This document shows, piece after piece, positions 1 through 8,602 of a stretch of DNA of 59,237 nt. Numbering within the stretch: position 1 is the first letter of the stretch; the number at the start of each line of letters is the position of its first letter. Location of the stretch: the NCBI GenBank assembly GCA_905235445.1, contig CAJOLJ010000011.1, positions 1 through 59,237 of the forward strand, given 5' to 3'. Position numbers and translations under genes: made by a program. Source of the stretch: an uncultured Bacteroidales bacterium. Its GTDB lineage: Bacteria; Bacteroidota; Bacteroidia; Bacteroidales; UBA932. The notes beneath the pieces are model-generated. The model was not told where the DNA came from and did no database searches. It was given only the letters and a program-made list of their open reading frames with translations.

Positions 1-1
1 C

Positions 2-778
2 CTCGGGCATATATACAACCCATACTCAGTGATGTCTGCGATACACAGGCGAGAGTGCCGTCAGCATTGGACATTGACCGGTGCCGGGGGTGAGTTGGTT
101 CCATATCTAAAGGCTGATCTTATCGAGGACATTAAGACTCTCTTGGAGGGAGGACGCATCTCCGTGGACACAACTACCTTCAACAACAGTCTTGATGACA
201 CGAAATACAGGGATGATATTTTCACTGTCCTGATTCATTTGGGGTATCTCTCATATGATGGGGAATATGCGCGTATCCCCAATCAAGAATTGATGCTCTA
301 TTATACGAACAACATCATGAAATCCGGCATTGGAGATTTGCCGGAGAGGCTGTCTCTTTCCAAAAAGTGTCTGGATAATATCAAATTCAACGACTGCGAG
401 GAGGTTTCCGATTTCATTGCCCGTTGTCACAACGATGTCTGCGGGGCGCAGGAGTACAATAAGGAGCAGCTTCTATATACGACCCTTCGTGAGGCACTCT
501 ACTATGCCCATTCACAGTACATATTCCATAGGGAATATCCCTCCGGCAAGGGCTTTGCCGACCTTGTACTCATCCCGAGGCCCGGGAACAGGCTTCCCGC
601 TGTCGTTGCGGAACTGAAATGGGACAAAGATGCCCAGGGCCCCATCGCCCAGATTAAGGAGCGCCACTACACCCAGAAGGTGTTCGAGTATACGAAGGAC
701 GCAATTCTCGTGGGAATCAATTACGACCCCAAGACAAAGGAGCATCAGTGTACCATAGAGAGGGTCTGTGCTCCGTAG
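2..778 (+). CDS. AAA-ATPase-like / PD-(D/E)XK nuclease protein, C-terminal part (5' truncated by window edge)
   Basis: The reading frame is open to the left edge of the window, and the codons before the first in-frame ATG (base 29) read IYNPYSVMSA. That matches the 'YNPYSVLNAL' stretch that follows the ATPase domain in the Bacteroidales AAA-ATPase-like plus DUF1703 (PD-(D/E)XK) family. The ATG at 29 is therefore internal and the gene starts outside the window. The visible C-terminal half carries the nuclease-like core: GFADLVLIPR, then VVAELKW (the ExK motif), then a QIKERHY helix. Family members are about 500-580 residues. They are numerous and fast-evolving in gut Bacteroidales and their cellular role is unknown. 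A clear terminator follows at about 972-996. The family assignment is fairly sure; a nuclease activity is inference. Confidence 0.8.
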   Translation, partial: LGHIYNPYSVMSAIHRRECRQHWTLTGAGGELVPYLKADLIEDIKTLLEGGRISVDTTTFNNSLDDTKYRDDIFTVLIHLGYLSYDGEYARIPNQELMLYYTNNIMKSGIGDLPERLSLSKKCLDNIKFNDCEEVSDFIARCHNDVCGAQEYNKEQLLYTTLREALYYAHSQYIFHREYPSGKGFADLVLIPRPGNRLPAVVAELKWDKDAQGPIAQIKERHYTQKVFEYTKDAILVGINYDPKTKEHQCTIERVCAP

Positions 779-971
779 GGAGCCTTTCCTGTAAGCAAAT
801 ATGTTCGGACCAGGCTTTGTCGCCACGGCAATCCACGACTGAGAGGATTGTCTCTTTACCGGAGAGAAGCCCCGGCTGTCATGTTAGGATGCCAAGCGAA
901 GAAGGCCACAATTCGTTTTATGCTACCAAGGTCCGCCCATAGCTTGATTCTTAATTCGTTGGCCAGATTAA

Positions 972-996
972 GGCAGCCTCCAGGGCTGCCTTTTTT
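972..996 (+). terminator. Rho-independent terminator after the PD-(D/E)XK gene
   Basis: A 7-base perfect stem, GGCAGCC with GGCTGCC, closes a 5-base loop and is followed by six T residues. It lies about 190 bases beyond the stop codon of the upstream gene. Confidence 0.8.
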
Positions 997-1027
997 GCGC
1001 ATTATGCCTCTTCCCTTGGGGTACCAC

Positions 1028-1059
1028 TTTGGAATTCTAGAAGTCTTTTACGAATTTTG
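1028..1059 (+). promoter_or_regulatory. Bacteroidota-type promoter for the FecCD permease
   Basis: TTTG at 1028-1031 and GAATTTTG at 1052-1059 are 20 bases apart. The -7 box has one mismatch to TAnnTTTG. The predicted start near 1064 gives a leader of about 37 bases. Confidence 0.45.
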
Positions 1060-1100
1060 CCTTCCGTGAGAAATAGGCAGGATTCCTCCTCCTCCCGTAC

Positions 1101-2126
1101 ATGAGAAAGACTGCACATCATAAAAGAGAACCATCCCACTGGACAGTCATTGTCCTTTGGGCAGGACTTCTTTTGCTCTTTTTCCTCCTGGACGTCTTCC
1201 TGGGTGGACAGGGGCTTGGTCCGGGGGGGATCAAGGAGGCATTCTCCAATCCCCTATCCCCGAGCGGAACCATACTTTTCTCGCTGCGCCTTCCAAGGGC
1301 AGTGTGCGCCCTTCTTGCCGGGATTGCCTTGTCCTTGGCAGGGACACAGATGCAGGCCATTTTCAGAAATCCCCTCTCTGACCCGCACATCATGGGAGTA
1401 AGCAGCGGCGGAGCCCTCGGCGCCGCAATCCTGACCATGGCGATCCCCTCCTCCTCGAGCCTACTCCCTTGGGGGGTGTCCCTTGCAGGTGCGTCATTCC
1501 TCGGGGCCGGGATATCCTCCATCATTATTCTCGCTATCGCCAGGAAGTTCCATTCCTCCGGCACCCTCCTCATTGCGGGAGTAATGCTCGGTTTCATATT
1601 CTCGGCCATCACTTCCATCATCCAGTACACGGCATCGGAAGAGAGCCTGAAACTCTTTTTCAGCTGGTCCGGGGGAAGTTTCCAGAGCGGAGGATGGACG
1701 GGGGCATCCCTAATGCTCGGGGCGATCCTCCTGGGTGGTGCACTCTCCCTTTTCAACATCAAGGGACTTGATGCCATCCTTTTCGGTGAGGAGTTCTCAC
1801 GGATGGCCGGAGGATCCCCTGCAAGGACTATAGTCCTCTCCATCCTAAGTTGCTGCATAATGGCAGGAACGGTGACCTCCGTTTGCGGCCCTTTGGGGTT
1901 CGTCGGGATAGTGGCACCTCACCTAGCCCGCAAGGTAGGAGGCACCTCTGTCCACTCCAAGGTAATCCCCCTCGGATGCATCATAGGAGGCTTCCTGGGG
2001 ATATGCGCGGATTTCATATCACATGTACTTCCCATTCCGATCCCGGTAGGGAGCACCCTTGCCCTCCTGGGCATTCCAGTAATATTCTATTTCCTGCTTC
2101 GCTCCGACAATGATTTCAACTCATAA
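1101..2126 (+). CDS. FecCD-family ABC transporter permease (iron-siderophore/haem/cobalamin type)
   Basis: 341 residues of very hydrophobic sequence with about 9-10 membrane spans, the usual size for BtuC/FecCD inner-membrane permeases. Diagnostic stretches are LRLPRAVCALLAG, the following GTQMQAIFRNPLSDPHIMG, and GPLGFVGIVAPHLAR, which contains the loop that docks on the ATPase. The gene overlaps the ATPase gene by 17 bases, so the two are translationally coupled. No periplasmic binding protein (BtuF/FepB-like) and no TonB receptor lies beside them, so the substrate cannot be named. Iron complexes or a corrinoid are the family's usual cargo. Confidence 0.9.
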   Translation: MRKTAHHKREPSHWTVIVLWAGLLLLFFLLDVFLGGQGLGPGGIKEAFSNPLSPSGTILFSLRLPRAVCALLAGIALSLAGTQMQAIFRNPLSDPHIMGVSSGGALGAAILTMAIPSSSSLLPWGVSLAGASFLGAGISSIIILAIARKFHSSGTLLIAGVMLGFIFSAITSIIQYTASEESLKLFFSWSGGSFQSGGWTGASLMLGAILLGGALSLFNIKGLDAILFGEEFSRMAGGSPARTIVLSILSCCIMAGTVTSVCGPLGFVGIVAPHLARKVGGTSVHSKVIPLGCIIGGFLGICADFISHVLPIPIPVGSTLALLGIPVIFYFLLRSDNDFNS

Positions 2127-2841
2127 TCTCTCCGTAGGCTACTTCCCCGGTGCCACTCCCATTCTCGGCGAAGTCAATATCAGCGTCGGGCAGGGACACT
2201 GCACCCTCCTTTGCGGTGCCAACGGATGCGGGAAAACGACCCTCATGAGGACAATCTGCGGGACCCTCAAGCCCCTAAGCGGCACCATCGAGGGGACCGG
2301 GGCTGTCATCATGCTGCCTACCGGCATCCCCAAAGTGAAAGGGTTCACTCTCGGGGACATGGTGCGGACCATGCTGCTGAGGGAAAGTTCATGGATGGGA
2401 AGACTCTCCTTGAAAGCAAGGGAGGCCGCCGCGTACAGCATGGACCTGCTGGGGCTGAAGGGACTTCAGGACAGGAACCTTTCGACTCTTTCCGATGGAC
2501 AGTTCCAGAGGGGATGCATAGCCGGGGGGCTTTGCTCATTGATGCTGAGGCGTGAAGGAGAGAACGGGGGCGGGACCCTTATTCTTGACGAGCCCACCGC
2601 CTTCCTGGATGTGGAGGGAAAGGACAGGGTGCTGGAAAGTCTCAAAGAGGCCGCCGGGGAACTGGATGCCGCAATCCTTCTTTCAAGCCACGATATCTTC
2701 ACAGCGATAAGGCACTGCGACTCCATAATAGGGATTACCCCCGAGGGGAAAACCATCCAAAGCGAAGGGGCTGCATGGGAAGATAAGATAAAAACGCTGC
2801 AGGAGACTTTCCCCGCCCTCAGGCTTGAATTCAAGGAATAG
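2110..2841 (+). CDS. ABC transporter ATPase, FepC/BtuD type
   Basis: 243 residues. Walker A is GANGCGKT (36-43), the signature is LSDGQ (127-131), Walker B is LILDEP with D160 and E161, and the H-loop histidine is H194. All residues needed for ATP hydrolysis are present. It is the energising subunit for the overlapping FecCD permease. Length and motif spacing are those of siderophore/B12 importers. The gene ends 12 bases from the end of the convergent GtrA gene, with no obvious hairpin between them. Confidence 0.9.
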   Translation: MISTHNLSVGYFPGATPILGEVNISVGQGHCTLLCGANGCGKTTLMRTICGTLKPLSGTIEGTGAVIMLPTGIPKVKGFTLGDMVRTMLLRESSWMGRLSLKAREAAAYSMDLLGLKGLQDRNLSTLSDGQFQRGCIAGGLCSLMLRREGENGGGTLILDEPTAFLDVEGKDRVLESLKEAAGELDAAILLSSHDIFTAIRHCDSIIGITPEGKTIQSEGAAWEDKIKTLQETFPALRLEFKE

Positions 2842-2853
2842 GCTCCCCTTATT

Positions 2854-3453
2854 CTACGGGTTATTCACCTCCCGTGCCACCTCAGTTCCATCGGAGATTC
2901 CCTCCAGGGGGACTGCGGGAAGATTCTTCACTTCCTGCTCCATTTCCGCCACCTCAGGATCAAATGTCCCCTGAGGTGCGCCCTCATCCCCGGGCTTGTT
3001 TTTGAAGCGGTGTTTTCGGGACAGCTTCCCGTTTCCGAACACGACTCTTTCGTTCAGCAGGAAATTCATGAACCCGGCGAAGCACAGGGCAAGGAGGTTG
3101 CAGATGAGCACATCCCACCCGAAGAGCCTTTCGAAAAGCATGAGGAAGCACATCTTTATGAGAAAGGTTCCCGTAGAGGCGAGGTTGTATCCAAGATAAT
3201 GCTTGAAGAAGGATTTTGCACTGAAAGCCGTCACCCTGTCCCTCCATACGAAGAAATAAGCCAGGGTGAAATTCACAAGTACCGCACACTCAAAGGAAAT
3301 TATCGGGGAGAGTATGTACTCCCCCCAATACCCATTCAGCACATAGTGGGAGAAAAGCCACAGCACCAGCATGTCCACCCCCGTTCCCGGCAGGGTGGAC
3401 AGCGAATATTTCACAAGACGGAGAATATCCTTCCCGAGGTTCTCTATCCGCAT
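2854..3453 (-). CDS. GtrA family membrane protein
   Basis: 199 residues. The first ~130 form four predicted membrane helices typical of GtrA, including VKYSLSTLPGTGVDMLVLW, a VNFTLAYFFVWRDR loop and the terminal FLLNERVVF motif. Members are thought to help flip polyprenyl-linked sugars across the inner membrane for surface polysaccharide or teichoic-type glycosylation. The ~65-residue tail rich in E, P and N is not part of the domain and looks disordered. It lies at the downstream end of the mannan cluster, 184 bases after the GH5 gene, with a GT-rich spacer between. It may simply be a neighbour, because nothing ties it to mannan use. Confidence 0.85.
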   Translation of the reverse strand: MRIENLGKDILRLVKYSLSTLPGTGVDMLVLWLFSHYVLNGYWGEYILSPIISFECAVLVNFTLAYFFVWRDRVTAFSAKSFFKHYLGYNLASTGTFLIKMCFLMLFERLFGWDVLICNLLALCFAGFMNFLLNERVVFGNGKLSRKHRFKNKPGDEGAPQGTFDPEVAEMEQEVKNLPAVPLEGISDGTEVAREVNNP

Positions 3454-3637
3454 CTAGGGTGTGCGTGTGTGTGCGTGAATACTTTGTGTGTGGGGCAAGC
3501 GGGCATCCCCTCCCTTCTTCCGCCCCCCTGGCGAAGAAGAAGAGAACGCAAAGATGGGAACAAAAAATGACTTTACCTACTTATCCGCATGATTTTCCAG
3601 GGGCCTCCTGTGTGGACAGTCTCTCTCACTTAAGCCC

Positions 3638-4648
3638 CTACAACCTGGAAGAGTCCCTCAGGAGCTGCTTGACATACAGGCCCCACTCTTTCAGGACTGC
3701 ATCCGACCAGGGTCCCTTGCTGCTTGCCTTCGGATAGAGCATCGAGCAGGTTTCATCCTTGTCGGACAGGGACCACATGACCATGGATATGTTATTTTTC
3801 TCGGACCAACCCAACCACTGTCCCCAGCTCTCGTAATCGAGGGGGCCGTTCCCGCTGGCCTCCATGGCCGCACATTCGGAGATGAAGATGGGAAGCCCGC
3901 TGTCAATGGCCTTGTCCGCACGGTCCCTAAGGTACTCCTTGTGGGTAGCTGCATAAAAATGGAGGGTATACATGAGGTTCCCGCCGTCCCGGATGGGATC
4001 CGCCGCCGGAAGGTCTATGTCCTGGTCCCAGTGGGGACATCCCATTAGGATGAGGGCATCGGGGGCATTGGCACGGATGGTCTTTATGAGTGTCTGGGCG
4101 TAGCTCTTGAGATCCTTCCAGGAGTCATCCACCGGCTCATTGTACAGTTCATAGATCACCCCCGGTTCGTCCGCATAGAGTTTGGAGAGGGCATCGAAAA
4201 AAGCCACGGCCTCCTTCTCGTGAAGTTTGTGGGAATGCCAATCTATGATGGCGTATGCCCCGCAGGAGAGTGCGGCATTGACCCCCTGGGTGACGCATTT
4301 CCAGCCGAGGGCCGGATCGGACAGGTATCCCTTGTGGATGGATCCCTGCTCGTCGAGGTCATCCACACCGATGGAGAAGCGGAAGAGATTGCAGTCCCAT
4401 TCCTTGTGGATATGTTTCACGGCTCCCTTGTTGTAGAAACGAGGCCAGAGGTTGTGCCAACCGAGACTGACGCCCTTAAGGACGACGGTGTCGCCCTCCG
4501 CATTTAGAAGGGCCGTCCCCTGGACATGAAGAGGGGAAGGTTTGTCACTCTTTTTGGGGGAGCATGAGGTGCATATGCTCATTACGGAAAGCAGAAGCGC
4601 AGCGACTGCCGCCGCTACGGCAAGGTATCTATTGGCTGGACGGGACAT
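3638..4648 (-). CDS. GH5-family endoglucanase-like lipoprotein
   Basis: 336 residues. Residues 1-29 are a lipoprotein signal with Cys29 (less likely Cys26) as the lipidated residue, so the enzyme probably sits on the cell surface or in the periplasm. The catalytic domain (about 40-325) shows LKGVSLGWHN, FRFSIG, AIIDWHSH, YELYNEP with acid/base E171, LHFYAATH, and FISECAA with nucleophile E258. The pattern best fits the GH5_2-like cellulase group acting on beta-1,4-glucan or glucomannan. It is the last hydrolase of the minus-strand mannan locus. It occupies the place where Bacteroides fragilis carries a cellobiose 2-epimerase after the symporter. A hairpin at 4687-4708 separates it from the symporter gene. 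Subfamily is uncertain; family is secure. Confidence 0.88.
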   Translation of the reverse strand: MSRPANRYLAVAAAVAALLLSVMSICTSCSPKKSDKPSPLHVQGTALLNAEGDTVVLKGVSLGWHNLWPRFYNKGAVKHIHKEWDCNLFRFSIGVDDLDEQGSIHKGYLSDPALGWKCVTQGVNAALSCGAYAIIDWHSHKLHEKEAVAFFDALSKLYADEPGVIYELYNEPVDDSWKDLKSYAQTLIKTIRANAPDALILMGCPHWDQDIDLPAADPIRDGGNLMYTLHFYAATHKEYLRDRADKAIDSGLPIFISECAAMEASGNGPLDYESWGQWLGWSEKNNISMVMWSLSDKDETCSMLYPKASSKGPWSDAVLKEWGLYVKQLLRDSSRL

Positions 4649-4683
4649 GGGCTCAAAAACTTAAGGATGAATAGGAAGGATGG

Positions 4684-4708
4684 AAAATCCTCCCCGCGGG
4701 GGGAGGAT
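4684..4708 (-). terminator. Hairpin between the symporter and GH5 genes
   Basis: A perfect 9-bp stem, ATCCTCCCC with GGGGAGGAT, has a 4-base loop. On the minus strand it is followed by only TTTCC, so it is a weak terminator or an mRNA-stabilising hairpin that would lower expression of the GH5 gene relative to the genes before it. Confidence 0.5.
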
Positions 4709-4745
4709 ACTGTTTAACCCAAAGCAGGGTCCACCGAAGGTGGGC

Positions 4746-6095
4746 CTACTTCTTGATTGGATATAGACGGATAAGAAGGAGCATCAGCAGGGCAATTGCA
4801 GCCGGGAACAGGGAGAACAGGGCCCATATCATCTTGCAGACGGCAGGCTCGTTGAGGATCGTGACCACGGTCTCTCCCGTGGCGGGATCGGTTCCCGACA
4901 CGAATCCGGCAAGTCCCAGCAGCATTGCGACGAGTGCACCCGAAATGGCGGAGCCGAACTTCTGTGCCATCGTACCGGAGGAGAAAATGAGTCCAGTGGA
5001 GGATGTCCCGTTCTTCTCGGTAGCATAGTCAGCGACATCCGCATACATTGACCACAGCAGCGGGGAGTACAGTCCGATTCCGATGGAAGTGATGATGACA
5101 ACCAGTATCATGAGCCACATGAACTTGGGATTCATGGGGATGAAGAAGAACGCCACCGAAGATACCGCGCAGATAATCGCAGCGATATTGAAGGCCCTTT
5201 TCTTGGATCCTGCCCAGAGAGTGAACTTCGGGGAAAGGCCTCCGAATATCATGCATGTGACTTCACCGAAAGTCATGAAGACGGTATAGTTGATGATAAG
5301 ACCGGATATGGTCACGTCCCCGTGCAGGCAGTATTCCAGCAGATAACCGGCCACCGCATAGCGGAACCCGTTGAAGAAGTTGGTGCAGATCCCGATCAGG
5401 GTCAGGTAGATCCAGGGCTTGTTGCGGAATAGGTCAGCAAAAGGCTTGAAGGAGAACTTCTCCGCCCTCACCGGCTTGAGGCGTTCCTTTGTCATGAGAC
5501 CGCAGGCGAGAGTTCCGAGTGCGGCCACGCCTCCGAGAATGGCTCCCAGCACAGCATACTGGTGTGCAGGGGTGCCGCCCACCATCTTCTGGAGATAGGG
5601 GAAGGACAGCAGGGTCACGAAGCCCATGGCATATGCTCCCACCATCCTGTAGGAGGAGAACTGGTTCTTCTCGTTGTCATCGTCCGTCATCACGCCGAGA
5701 AGCGACCCGTACGGCACGTTCACCGCCGTGTACACGGCCATCATCAGAAGATACAGGGAGTATGCATAGATCCTCTTCCCGACAGGTCCGAAGTCCGGGG
5801 TATACAGAAGCAAGGCGAATATGAGTCCCAGGGGAATCGCCCCGAAAATCAGCCAGGGCCTGTAGGTTCCCCAGCGGGACTGGGTACGGTCAGCCAGCGC
5901 GCCCATCATGGGGTCGGTAACCACGTCGAACAGACGTGCAACCAGCATCAGGGTGGCGGTATCGGCCACGGTCAAGCCGAAGATATTGGTGAAGAAGAGG
6001 GGGAATGCAATGGACATGACCTTCCATGTGATTCCGCCGGCGGCGGCATCCCCGAGTGCATATCCTATTTTCTCCGATAGTTTAACCTTTGACAT
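4746..6095 (-). CDS. GPH-family sugar:cation symporter (probable mannosyl-disaccharide importer)
   Basis: 449 residues with about 12 membrane spans. The GPH (glycoside-pentoside-hexuronide) fingerprint is clear: RLFDVVTDPMMGALADRT followed by SRWGTYRPW near residues 50-80. KNQFSSYRMVGAY and SMYADVADYATEKNG are also typical. It would move a disaccharide across the inner membrane together with Na+ or H+. It is placed directly after the GH130 phosphorylase gene, as in the B. fragilis mannan locus, which points to beta-mannosyl-glucose or mannobiose as cargo. That assignment rests on context, not on sequence. A promoter-like -7 box lies just upstream, so it may also be transcribed on its own. Confidence 0.88.
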   Translation of the reverse strand: MSKVKLSEKIGYALGDAAAGGITWKVMSIAFPLFFTNIFGLTVADTATLMLVARLFDVVTDPMMGALADRTQSRWGTYRPWLIFGAIPLGLIFALLLYTPDFGPVGKRIYAYSLYLLMMAVYTAVNVPYGSLLGVMTDDDNEKNQFSSYRMVGAYAMGFVTLLSFPYLQKMVGGTPAHQYAVLGAILGGVAALGTLACGLMTKERLKPVRAEKFSFKPFADLFRNKPWIYLTLIGICTNFFNGFRYAVAGYLLEYCLHGDVTISGLIINYTVFMTFGEVTCMIFGGLSPKFTLWAGSKKRAFNIAAIICAVSSVAFFFIPMNPKFMWLMILVVIITSIGIGLYSPLLWSMYADVADYATEKNGTSSTGLIFSSGTMAQKFGSAISGALVAMLLGLAGFVSGTDPATGETVVTILNEPAVCKMIWALFSLFPAAIALLMLLLIRLYPIKK

Positions 6096-6146
6096 TTCTT
6101 GTTATTTGGGTTATCGATTCTAATGCTATTGTCCGGGAGGGACGTT

Positions 6147-6162
6147 CATTTGTGCAAATGTA
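6147..6162 (-). promoter_or_regulatory. -7 box and palindrome upstream of the symporter gene
   Basis: TACATTTG, a perfect TAnnTTTG match, reads on the minus strand from 6162 to 6155. It overlaps the palindrome CATTTG-TG-CAAATG at 6147-6160. No clear -33 element is present. A TGACGTCA palindrome lies at 6170-6177. The predicted leader is about 55 bases. Confidence 0.45.
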
Positions 6163-6206
6163 TGAAAAATGACGTCACATCCCCCCGGGTGGTGAACAAA
6201 GCCTCC

Positions 6207-7373
6207 CTATTTTTCAAGGGCGAGGTTTTTGTCAATGATGGAAAGAAGCCTTTGGACACTGTCAGATGTCCTGAACCCGTCCGGGGCGGTATTCATGCAG
6301 TAATCGACCAGGCGATCCACCGTGGAGGTGGCCACATGCATCCTCGTGTCGCAGGATGCATAGTAGATGAAGACCCTCCCGTCGGGATCCTCTATCCAGC
6401 CGTTGGAGAAGAGGACATTGGCGACATCCCCGATGATTTCCTCATCATTGGGGACCATGAAGAACCCTGCCGGTTCGGCTATCACCCTGGAAGGGTCGTC
6501 GAGGGCGGTCATGTACATGTACAGGACATATCGGAGCCCCGAGGCGCAGCCTCTTACTCCGTGCGCCAGGTGAAGCCAGCCCCTCGAAGTCTTGATGGGA
6601 GCGGGACCTTCCCCGTTCTTGACTTCCTTGATGGTGTGATAGAACCTCCTGTTGATGATTTTCTCCTCTTTCACCTCGGCATGGGTTATGTCATCGATGA
6701 GAGCCCATCCTATGCCTCCGCCGCATCCTGCATCGATGAACCCGTCCTGGGGCCTGGTGTACAGGGCGTACTTCCCGTCCACGAACTCGGGATGGAGGAC
6801 CACATTGCGCTGCTGTGAGGCGCTCTTCAGGTCGGGAAGCCTCTCCCAGGTGATGAAGTCCTTGGTACGGGCTATACCCGCTGCGGCAACTGCGGAAGAG
6901 AGGTCTCCCGCGGGAGCGTCGGGGTCCTTTCTCTCGACGCAGAATATCCCGTATACCCAGCCATCCTCATGCACCGTCAGGCGCATGTCATAGACATTCG
7001 TGGCGCTCTCCCCCCACTCGGGCAGGACCACGGGACGGGGCCAGAAAGTGAAGTTGTCCACTCCGTTCGGGCTCTCCGCCATGGCGAAGAAGGACTTTCT
7101 GTCGGCCCCCTCCACCCTTACGCAAAGAAGGTACTTGTCCCCCCATTTGACTGCCCCGGAGTTGAAGGTAGCATGGATGCCGAAACGTTCCTCCAGGAGG
7201 GGATTGGTTTTTTCATCAAGGTCATAACGCCAGAAAAGGGGCGCATGTGCGGCAGTGAGAATGGGATTGCGGTATCTCTCGTATACCCCGTTCTGATATA
7301 TCGGTTCGTTCTTCTTTTCCAGAAGGGCCGCATGTGAAGCTTTCAGACAGGAAAGCTTTTCTTTGAAATCCAT
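6207..7373 (-). CDS. GH130 beta-1,4-mannosylglucose phosphorylase
   Basis: 388 residues, close to the ~390 of the characterised B. fragilis enzyme, with no signal peptide, so it acts in the cytoplasm. It has the GH130 five-bladed propeller signatures: RVEG near 86-89, YDMRLT with the likely proton-donor Asp129, YTRPQDGF, WLHLAHGVR and IYYASCDTR near the end. Reaction: 4-O-beta-D-mannosyl-D-glucose plus phosphate gives alpha-mannose-1-phosphate and glucose. It lies 41 bases downstream of the GH26 gene and upstream of the symporter, the canonical order. A mannobiose/mannooligosaccharide phosphorylase (GH130_2) is the alternative, but the N-terminus and length favour GH130_1. Confidence 0.9.
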   Translation of the reverse strand: MDFKEKLSCLKASHAALLEKKNEPIYQNGVYERYRNPILTAAHAPLFWRYDLDEKTNPLLEERFGIHATFNSGAVKWGDKYLLCVRVEGADRKSFFAMAESPNGVDNFTFWPRPVVLPEWGESATNVYDMRLTVHEDGWVYGIFCVERKDPDAPAGDLSSAVAAAGIARTKDFITWERLPDLKSASQQRNVVLHPEFVDGKYALYTRPQDGFIDAGCGGGIGWALIDDITHAEVKEEKIINRRFYHTIKEVKNGEGPAPIKTSRGWLHLAHGVRGCASGLRYVLYMYMTALDDPSRVIAEPAGFFMVPNDEEIIGDVANVLFSNGWIEDPDGRVFIYYASCDTRMHVATSTVDRLVDYCMNTAPDGFRTSDSVQRLLSIIDKNLALEK

Positions 7374-7414
7374 TTGTAAAAAAATGTGTGTAAAATGTTG
7401 TATTATAGGCTATG

Positions 7415-8569
7415 CTAAGGAAGCATCTTTATCGCAGGGTCGGAGGAGAACTTGACAAAGTCCGGGGCCGAGGGTTCACCCGGGAAGGGTGCATAGTAGT
7501 GGGTGGGCTTGTCATGGGCATTTCTCCAGGTGAGCACATAGCTCATGGGATACTTTTTCACGAGAGGGAGGAGTACTTCCGTCCACCAGGCGTGGTCTCC
7601 CAATCCCTCGAATCCGGTCTCGGAAAGGACGAGGATTTTCCCTCTCTCCTGGCAAAGGCCATTTATCATGCCAAGGTCCCTGTCCATTATCTCGGTGAAA
7701 TTCTTCCTTGCAAATTCTATCGCATCCTCCTTCTTGTCCGCAGGGGCGGCTCCCACCACTCCCGAAGGGGCATAGTGGTCCGTCCCGAGGGCATCGACGT
7801 ACTCGTCCCCGGGATAGCGGGACATGTACTGCTCCTTGGAAATCTGGGAGTTCGGTGAATAGACCCAAACTATGTTCCCGAGGCCCCTGTCATGCACCAT
7901 GTAGTCATGGGTCAGACGGTACAGGGCTATGTACTGCTCGGGGGTGCAGAGCTTCCCGCCCCACCAGAACCAGCTCCCGACATGCTCGTGCCAGGGACGG
8001 AAAATAATCGGAATGGGGTTCCCTTCGCTATCCCTCAGGCTGTCCAGGAAGTCAGCGGCGGCACTCAGCCAGTCCATGAACTTGGCGTGGTTCTCCCCTC
8101 CCTCGAGTATGCTCTGTACGACTTTGTCGGAACTTACGTCCCAGGCATCTCCCCCGGTCAGGGGATTCCTAGGATGCCAGGAGAAGGTAACGAGCCCTCC
8201 CCTCTCGGTATGTTTGACGGCTGCCCTCCTCATGAGGACGAAGGACACCGAATCCAGGTTCTTGCTGTCCCTGAGTTCTATTCCGCCGAGATCGAAGCCC
8301 ACGATGAAAGGATAGTGACCCGAGACCGCCTTGACGTCGGAACGCTCGATTGGGTCCCCCTCGGGGTCCTCCACGTTCCAGGAGTGCCCGTAGACGAGGT
8401 CGTCCTGGTGGGCATACATCGGGGTGGAGCTCTGAACGGCCTCCTTAAGTATGGAAATGGCGGCCTCCCTGGCCTCTTTGGCAGGGTCGGTGCCCTTGGG
8501 GCCGCAGGATGAAAGCATTATCGTCACGGTAAGTGAAGACAGGATGAGGGTAAGAAAAGGAGTTTTCAT
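7415..8569 (-). CDS. GH26 beta-mannanase lipoprotein
   Basis: 384 residues. A lipoprotein signal ends at Cys22 (MLSSC). The GH26 signature IIFRPWHEHVGSWFWWG carries the acid/base E195, and LSETGFEGL carries the nucleophile E317. SWHPRNPLTGG and VWVYSPN are further family blocks. It hydrolyses beta-1,4-mannosidic bonds of mannan or glucomannan. Bacteroides relatives in this gene order release mannobiose from chain ends in the periplasm. Intergenic distances to the GH5_4 gene (33 bases) and the GH130 gene (41 bases) indicate one transcript. Endo- versus exo-action cannot be read from the sequence. Confidence 0.93.
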   Translation of the reverse strand: MKTPFLTLILSSLTVTIMLSSCGPKGTDPAKEAREAAISILKEAVQSSTPMYAHQDDLVYGHSWNVEDPEGDPIERSDVKAVSGHYPFIVGFDLGGIELRDSKNLDSVSFVLMRRAAVKHTERGGLVTFSWHPRNPLTGGDAWDVSSDKVVQSILEGGENHAKFMDWLSAAADFLDSLRDSEGNPIPIIFRPWHEHVGSWFWWGGKLCTPEQYIALYRLTHDYMVHDRGLGNIVWVYSPNSQISKEQYMSRYPGDEYVDALGTDHYAPSGVVGAAPADKKEDAIEFARKNFTEIMDRDLGMINGLCQERGKILVLSETGFEGLGDHAWWTEVLLPLVKKYPMSYVLTWRNAHDKPTHYYAPFPGEPSAPDFVKFSSDPAIKMLP

Positions 8570-8602
8570 GATAGAAGGTGTGTGTGATGAAGGGCTTAAG
8601 TT

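Larger units (their letters stand above)
779..1100. other. Gene-free spacer of 322 bases
   Basis: I see no coding potential worth keeping here. It holds the terminator of the upstream gene (972-996) and a likely promoter for the ABC transporter genes (1028-1059). I looked for a cobalamin riboswitch B12-box, because FecCD permeases are often under one, and did not find it. Confidence 0.6.

Noticed and set aside
779..1100. Cobalamin riboswitch in front of the FecCD permease
   Set aside because: No B12-box or matching stem architecture could be found; the visible hairpin is a terminator with a T-run.
3454..3500. GT-rich simple repeat (GTGTGCGTGTGTGTGCGTG) as a phase-variable tract
   Set aside because: It is short and imperfect, lies just upstream of the GtrA start and is not clearly linked to a promoter; too weak to report as a switch.
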